In this document: positions 62,064-64,000 of the stretch, piece by piece
Position numbering within the stretch: position 1 is the stretch's first letter
How the letters are laid out: each line of letters begins with the position of its first letter
Assembly: GCF_036227405.1 (NCBI RefSeq)
Contig: NZ_CP109473.1
Span: forward strand, 1,612,001-1,676,000
Direction: 5' to 3'
DNA from: Streptomyces sp. NBC_01460
GTDB taxonomy: Bacteria > Actinomycetota > Actinomycetes > Streptomycetales > Streptomycetaceae
DNA: 64,000 nucleotides
The notes under the pieces: model-generated
Database searches by the model: none
What the model was told of the DNA's origin: nothing
Seen by the model: only the letters and a program-made list of their open reading frames with translations
Position numbers and translations under genes: made by a program

Positions 62064-63116
62064 TCACCGGACGGCGCGTGCCGGGACCAGCTTCTGCGCC
62101 CGCAGTTCGCCGAGGACGAGCGCGGCGTACTCGCCGGCCCCGCGCGCCGAGGTGTGGGTGTTGTCGCGCTTCTCGTCGTAGAGGTAGAGGGCCTTGGACG
62201 CCTCGGGGCCGAGTTCCTCGACCCGCGCCCTGGTCAGGGCGGTGAGGTCGATGAGCGGGGTGTCCTGCTCGGCGGCGAGGGTGCGCACCTCGGCGGGCAG
62301 GTCGACGCCCAGGCCGTTGACGAGCAGTGCCGTGCCGTTGTCGAGGGTGCCGTCGGCATTGAACCAGCGGCGGACGATCGGGGTGACGAGCACGGGGCGC
62401 CCGCCCTCGGCGCGCACCCCCTCGATCATCGCGGTGAGGTTGGCGCGGTAGGTGTCGCGGTCGGTCTGCTTGTCGTTGTGGGCGAGCTGGATGAGGACGA
62501 GGTCCCCGTGGTGGATGCGGGCCCGGAGGGCGGGGAAGAGGGCCGGGTTGTCCCGGAAGGTCTGCGAACTCTCGCCGGAGTCGGCGTAGTTGGCGACGGA
62601 GACCCGGTCGGTCAGATGGCGCGGGAGCTGCTGCCCCCAGCCCGCGTAGGGGTCGCCCGGCTGGTCGCAGACGGTGGAGTCGCCGGCGAGCAGGATCTGG
62701 GGCACCCCGACGCGTTCGACGCGCAGCGAGGCGAGCTGCGGGGCGGCGCCGCCGAAGGTCAGGTCGAGCCCCGGGCTGCCCGTGGGGCCGGTGGGTTCGC
62801 CCTCCGGGTCGCGCACGTCCACGGTGAAGGTGCGGCGGACGGTCCGACCGGGGGCACTGGGAGTCTCCGCGAGCACGGATCTGCGGGACTCGGCGGTGAC
62901 CGCCGTGGAGCCGGCCTCCGCACCACCCCCGAGGACGGCCCGGACACGGTAGGTGCCGGGGGCGACGTCGAAGTGGCAGACGACGGGAGCGGTACCGGTG
63001 CAGTGGTCCCGCCCGGCCGTGACGCGGCCCTCGGCTCCGGCGGGAACGGCCGCCAGGGCGGTCAGGGCGGCAGCGGCGGTGCAGGCGGCCAGCAGTACGG
63101 ATCCAGCTCGGCGCAT
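62064..63116 (-). CDS. Secreted SGNH/GDSL hydrolase, rhamnogalacturonan acetylesterase-like (CE12)
   Basis: A 350-residue secreted esterase. The signal peptide (AGSVLLAACTAAAALTALAA) is followed by a ~100-residue beta-sandwich (CHFDVAPGTYRVRAVLGGGA), then the SGNH domain. Catalytic Ser is in ILLAGDSTVCDQ, the Gly block in YADSGESSQTF, Asn in QLAHNDKQTD, and the Asp/His pair in RDNTHTSARGA. This architecture fits CE12 enzymes that remove acetyl groups from pectin. It is divergent from the GH43 gene at 63295, across a regulatory region with a LacI-type operator core. Together they point to breakdown of pectin side chains. Confidence 0.9.
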   Translation of the reverse strand: MRRAGSVLLAACTAAAALTALAAVPAGAEGRVTAGRDHCTGTAPVVCHFDVAPGTYRVRAVLGGGAEAGSTAVTAESRRSVLAETPSAPGRTVRRTFTVDVRDPEGEPTGPTGSPGLDLTFGGAAPQLASLRVERVGVPQILLAGDSTVCDQPGDPYAGWGQQLPRHLTDRVSVANYADSGESSQTFRDNPALFPALRARIHHGDLVLIQLAHNDKQTDRDTYRANLTAMIEGVRAEGGRPVLVTPIVRRWFNADGTLDNGTALLVNGLGVDLPAEVRTLAAEQDTPLIDLTALTRARVEELGPEASKALYLYDEKRDNTHTSARGAGEYAALVLGELRAQKLVPARAVR

Positions 63117-63172
63117 GGCGGGTCTCCGGGGGTTGAATGGATTCAGCGGGGCCAGACCATACGCGGTCCCGC

Positions 63173-63180
63173 AAGCGCTT
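63173..63180. promoter_or_regulatory. LacI-type operator core AAGCGCTT
   Basis: The palindrome AAGCGCTT in GCAAGCGCTTTC lies 57 bases upstream of the esterase ATG on the minus strand. AGCGCT cores are common in LacI/CebR-family operators of Streptomyces sugar-utilisation genes. Confidence 0.5.
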
Positions 63181-63211
63181 TCTACGGTGCGAACGGCTTT
63201 CTCCGCACCTC

Positions 63212-63240
63212 TTGACGCGAGTCGCCGGCAGCCCTAGCGT
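63212..63240 (+). promoter_or_regulatory. Vegetative promoter for the GH43 gene
   Basis: TTGACG (63212-63217) and TAGCGT (63235-63240) are separated by 17 bases, a good sigma-HrdB-type promoter. Transcription would begin near 63247, about 48 bases before the ATG and inside a pair of direct repeats. Confidence 0.7.
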
Positions 63241-63242
63241 CG

Positions 63243-63277
63243 GTCCGATTTCACGAACGCAGTCCGATATACCGAAC
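63243..63277 (+). repeat. Two 16-base direct repeats at the GH43 transcription start
   Basis: GTCCGAT-N5-GAAC occurs at 63243-63258 and again at 63262-63277, a 19-base period. The repeats lie at the predicted transcription start, where a bound repressor would block RNA polymerase. Confidence 0.6.
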
Positions 63278-63294
63278 AAGCCGTCGGGAGAGTC

Positions 63295-64000
63295 ATGCGT
63301 CCGCACCTCACCGGAAGAGCCTTCGGCTCTCTGCTGCCCCTGCTGTCCCTCGTCGTCGGCCTGCTCGCTTTCCCCGGTGGAACCGCTGAGGCGGGGCCCG
63401 TCCCGCCGGGCGACAGCGCCGCCACCGCGCGTGCCGCCGCCTCCCTCGCGGTCCACGGCCTCGACGACGTGCGCGGCAATCTGACGCTGCCCGCCACCGG
63501 AGCCCACGGCACGTCCGTCGCCTGGAGGTCCCACAAGCCCCGCGTCATCGACGCGACGGGTCTCGTGCACCGCCCGCAGCCCGGCGCGGGGCCGGAGCGG
63601 GTGGAGCTCACCGCCGTCGTCACACGCGGGCGGGCCGTATCGCGACGCACCTTCACCGCCTCGGTGCCCGAACTCCCCCGGAAGCAGGCGTACACCGGCT
63701 ATGCCATGAGCTACTTCACCGGTGAGGGGACCGCGGACGGCGAACAGATCCGCATGGCGCTCAGCCGTGGCGGCGACGCCCTGCACTGGCAGGAGCTGAA
63801 CGGCGGCAAGCCGGTGCTCACCTCGGATCTCGGCACCGAGGGGCTCCGCGACCCGTTCGTCATCCGCTCCCCGGAGGGCGACACGTTCTACCAGATCGCC
63901 ACCGACCTCCGGATGTACGGGGGCGGCGGCGGAAGCTGGGACCAGGTGCAGCGCACCGGCAGCAGGTCGGTCATGGTCTGGGAGTCCACGGACCTGGTGA
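63295..64000 (+). CDS. Secreted GH43-type glycoside hydrolase with N-terminal Ig-like domain (5' part, runs off right edge)
   Basis: The first 235 codons are visible. A signal peptide (GSLLPLLSLVVGLLAFPGGT, cleaved near AEA-GP) is followed by a bacterial Ig-like domain (about 45-125, with VRGNLTLPATGAHGTSVAW and ATGLVHRPQPG). The start of a GH43 five-bladed propeller follows: YTGYAMSYFTGEGTADGEQI, then LRDPFVIRSPEGDTFYQIAT with the DPF Asp expected near the active site. GH43 members of this architecture cut arabinan or related side chains. ATG 63295 has GGGAGAG upstream. The gene is divergent from the CE12-type esterase, and both are secreted. Substrate preference cannot be set from this part. 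Confidence 0.85.
   Translation, partial: MRPHLTGRAFGSLLPLLSLVVGLLAFPGGTAEAGPVPPGDSAATARAAASLAVHGLDDVRGNLTLPATGAHGTSVAWRSHKPRVIDATGLVHRPQPGAGPERVELTAVVTRGRAVSRRTFTASVPELPRKQAYTGYAMSYFTGEGTADGEQIRMALSRGGDALHWQELNGGKPVLTSDLGTEGLRDPFVIRSPEGDTFYQIATDLRMYGGGGGSWDQVQRTGSRSVMVWESTDLV

Noticed and set aside
1..64000. CRISPR arrays, insertion sequences, prophage genes
   Set aside because: No regularly spaced direct repeats, transposase or integrase frames, or phage structural genes were seen.

Overview
This is a chromosomal window from a Streptomyces (high-GC actinomycete). The evidence is very high GC with strongly biased third codon positions, a Pup-proteasome locus, mycothiol biosynthesis (mshC), chaplins with a sortase signal, twin-arginine translocase genes, F420/FMN-dependent LLM oxidoreductases, and frequent GTG starts. 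Gene order matches what I recall of the conserved core around the proteasome, gyl (glycerol), mshC and chpC-chpH genes of S. coelicolor. That synteny is from memory, not a search.

Layout. 1-4.9 kb: the 5' part of a FAD amine-oxidase-like gene, divergent from a membrane molybdopterin oxidoreductase and a FAS1 lipoprotein, a combination reminiscent of the mycobacterial SigK/MPT70-83 set; then an ADP-ribosylglycohydrolase with an apparent 1-base deletion and an SPW-repeat membrane protein. 5-24 kb, almost all on the minus strand: the protein-quality-control locus helY, a lipid kinase, tatC, tatA, two small proteins, pafC, pafB, two FKBP prolyl isomerases, pafA, an MFS transporter with a divergent LacI regulator, prcA, prcB, a decayed endonuclease VII remnant, pup, dop and arc. 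Pup is attached to substrates by PafA, removed by Dop, and read by the ARC ATPase that feeds the PrcAB core. PafBC are WYL regulators. 24-36 kb: ferredoxin, trmI, a site-2 protease, a RecB-like nuclease, an orphan response regulator, a solute-binding lipoprotein, a HAD phosphatase and metH.

35.8-41 kb: the glycerol operon gylR, glpF, glpK, glpD with candidate GylR operators. 41-46 kb: two LLM oxidoreductases (one frameshifted), then a FadR-type regulator with a sugar-acid module (L-fuconate dehydratase plus SDR dehydrogenase). A near-identical palindrome lies upstream of both the regulator and the dehydratase. 46-52 kb: PAC2 protein, mshC, three conserved actinobacterial genes (SCO1664-like, DUF3090, histidine phosphatase), corA and a ferritin-like protein. 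53-58.6 kb: an F420-type LLM enzyme, an aldo/keto reductase translationally coupled to a RecD-like protein that appears to have lost its ATPase motifs, and two small conserved proteins.

58.6-64 kb: a long sortase-anchored chaplin and a short chaplin (the latter with a sigma-BldN-like promoter), an M20 peptidase and tRNA-Leu(GAG). Beyond the tRNA the content changes to plant cell-wall degradation: a chimeric GH43/GH51 remnant, a secreted CE12-type esterase and the start of a secreted GH43 enzyme. These share a regulated divergent promoter region. Fifteen strong hairpin terminators separate the units. I saw no CRISPR array, insertion sequence or prophage.
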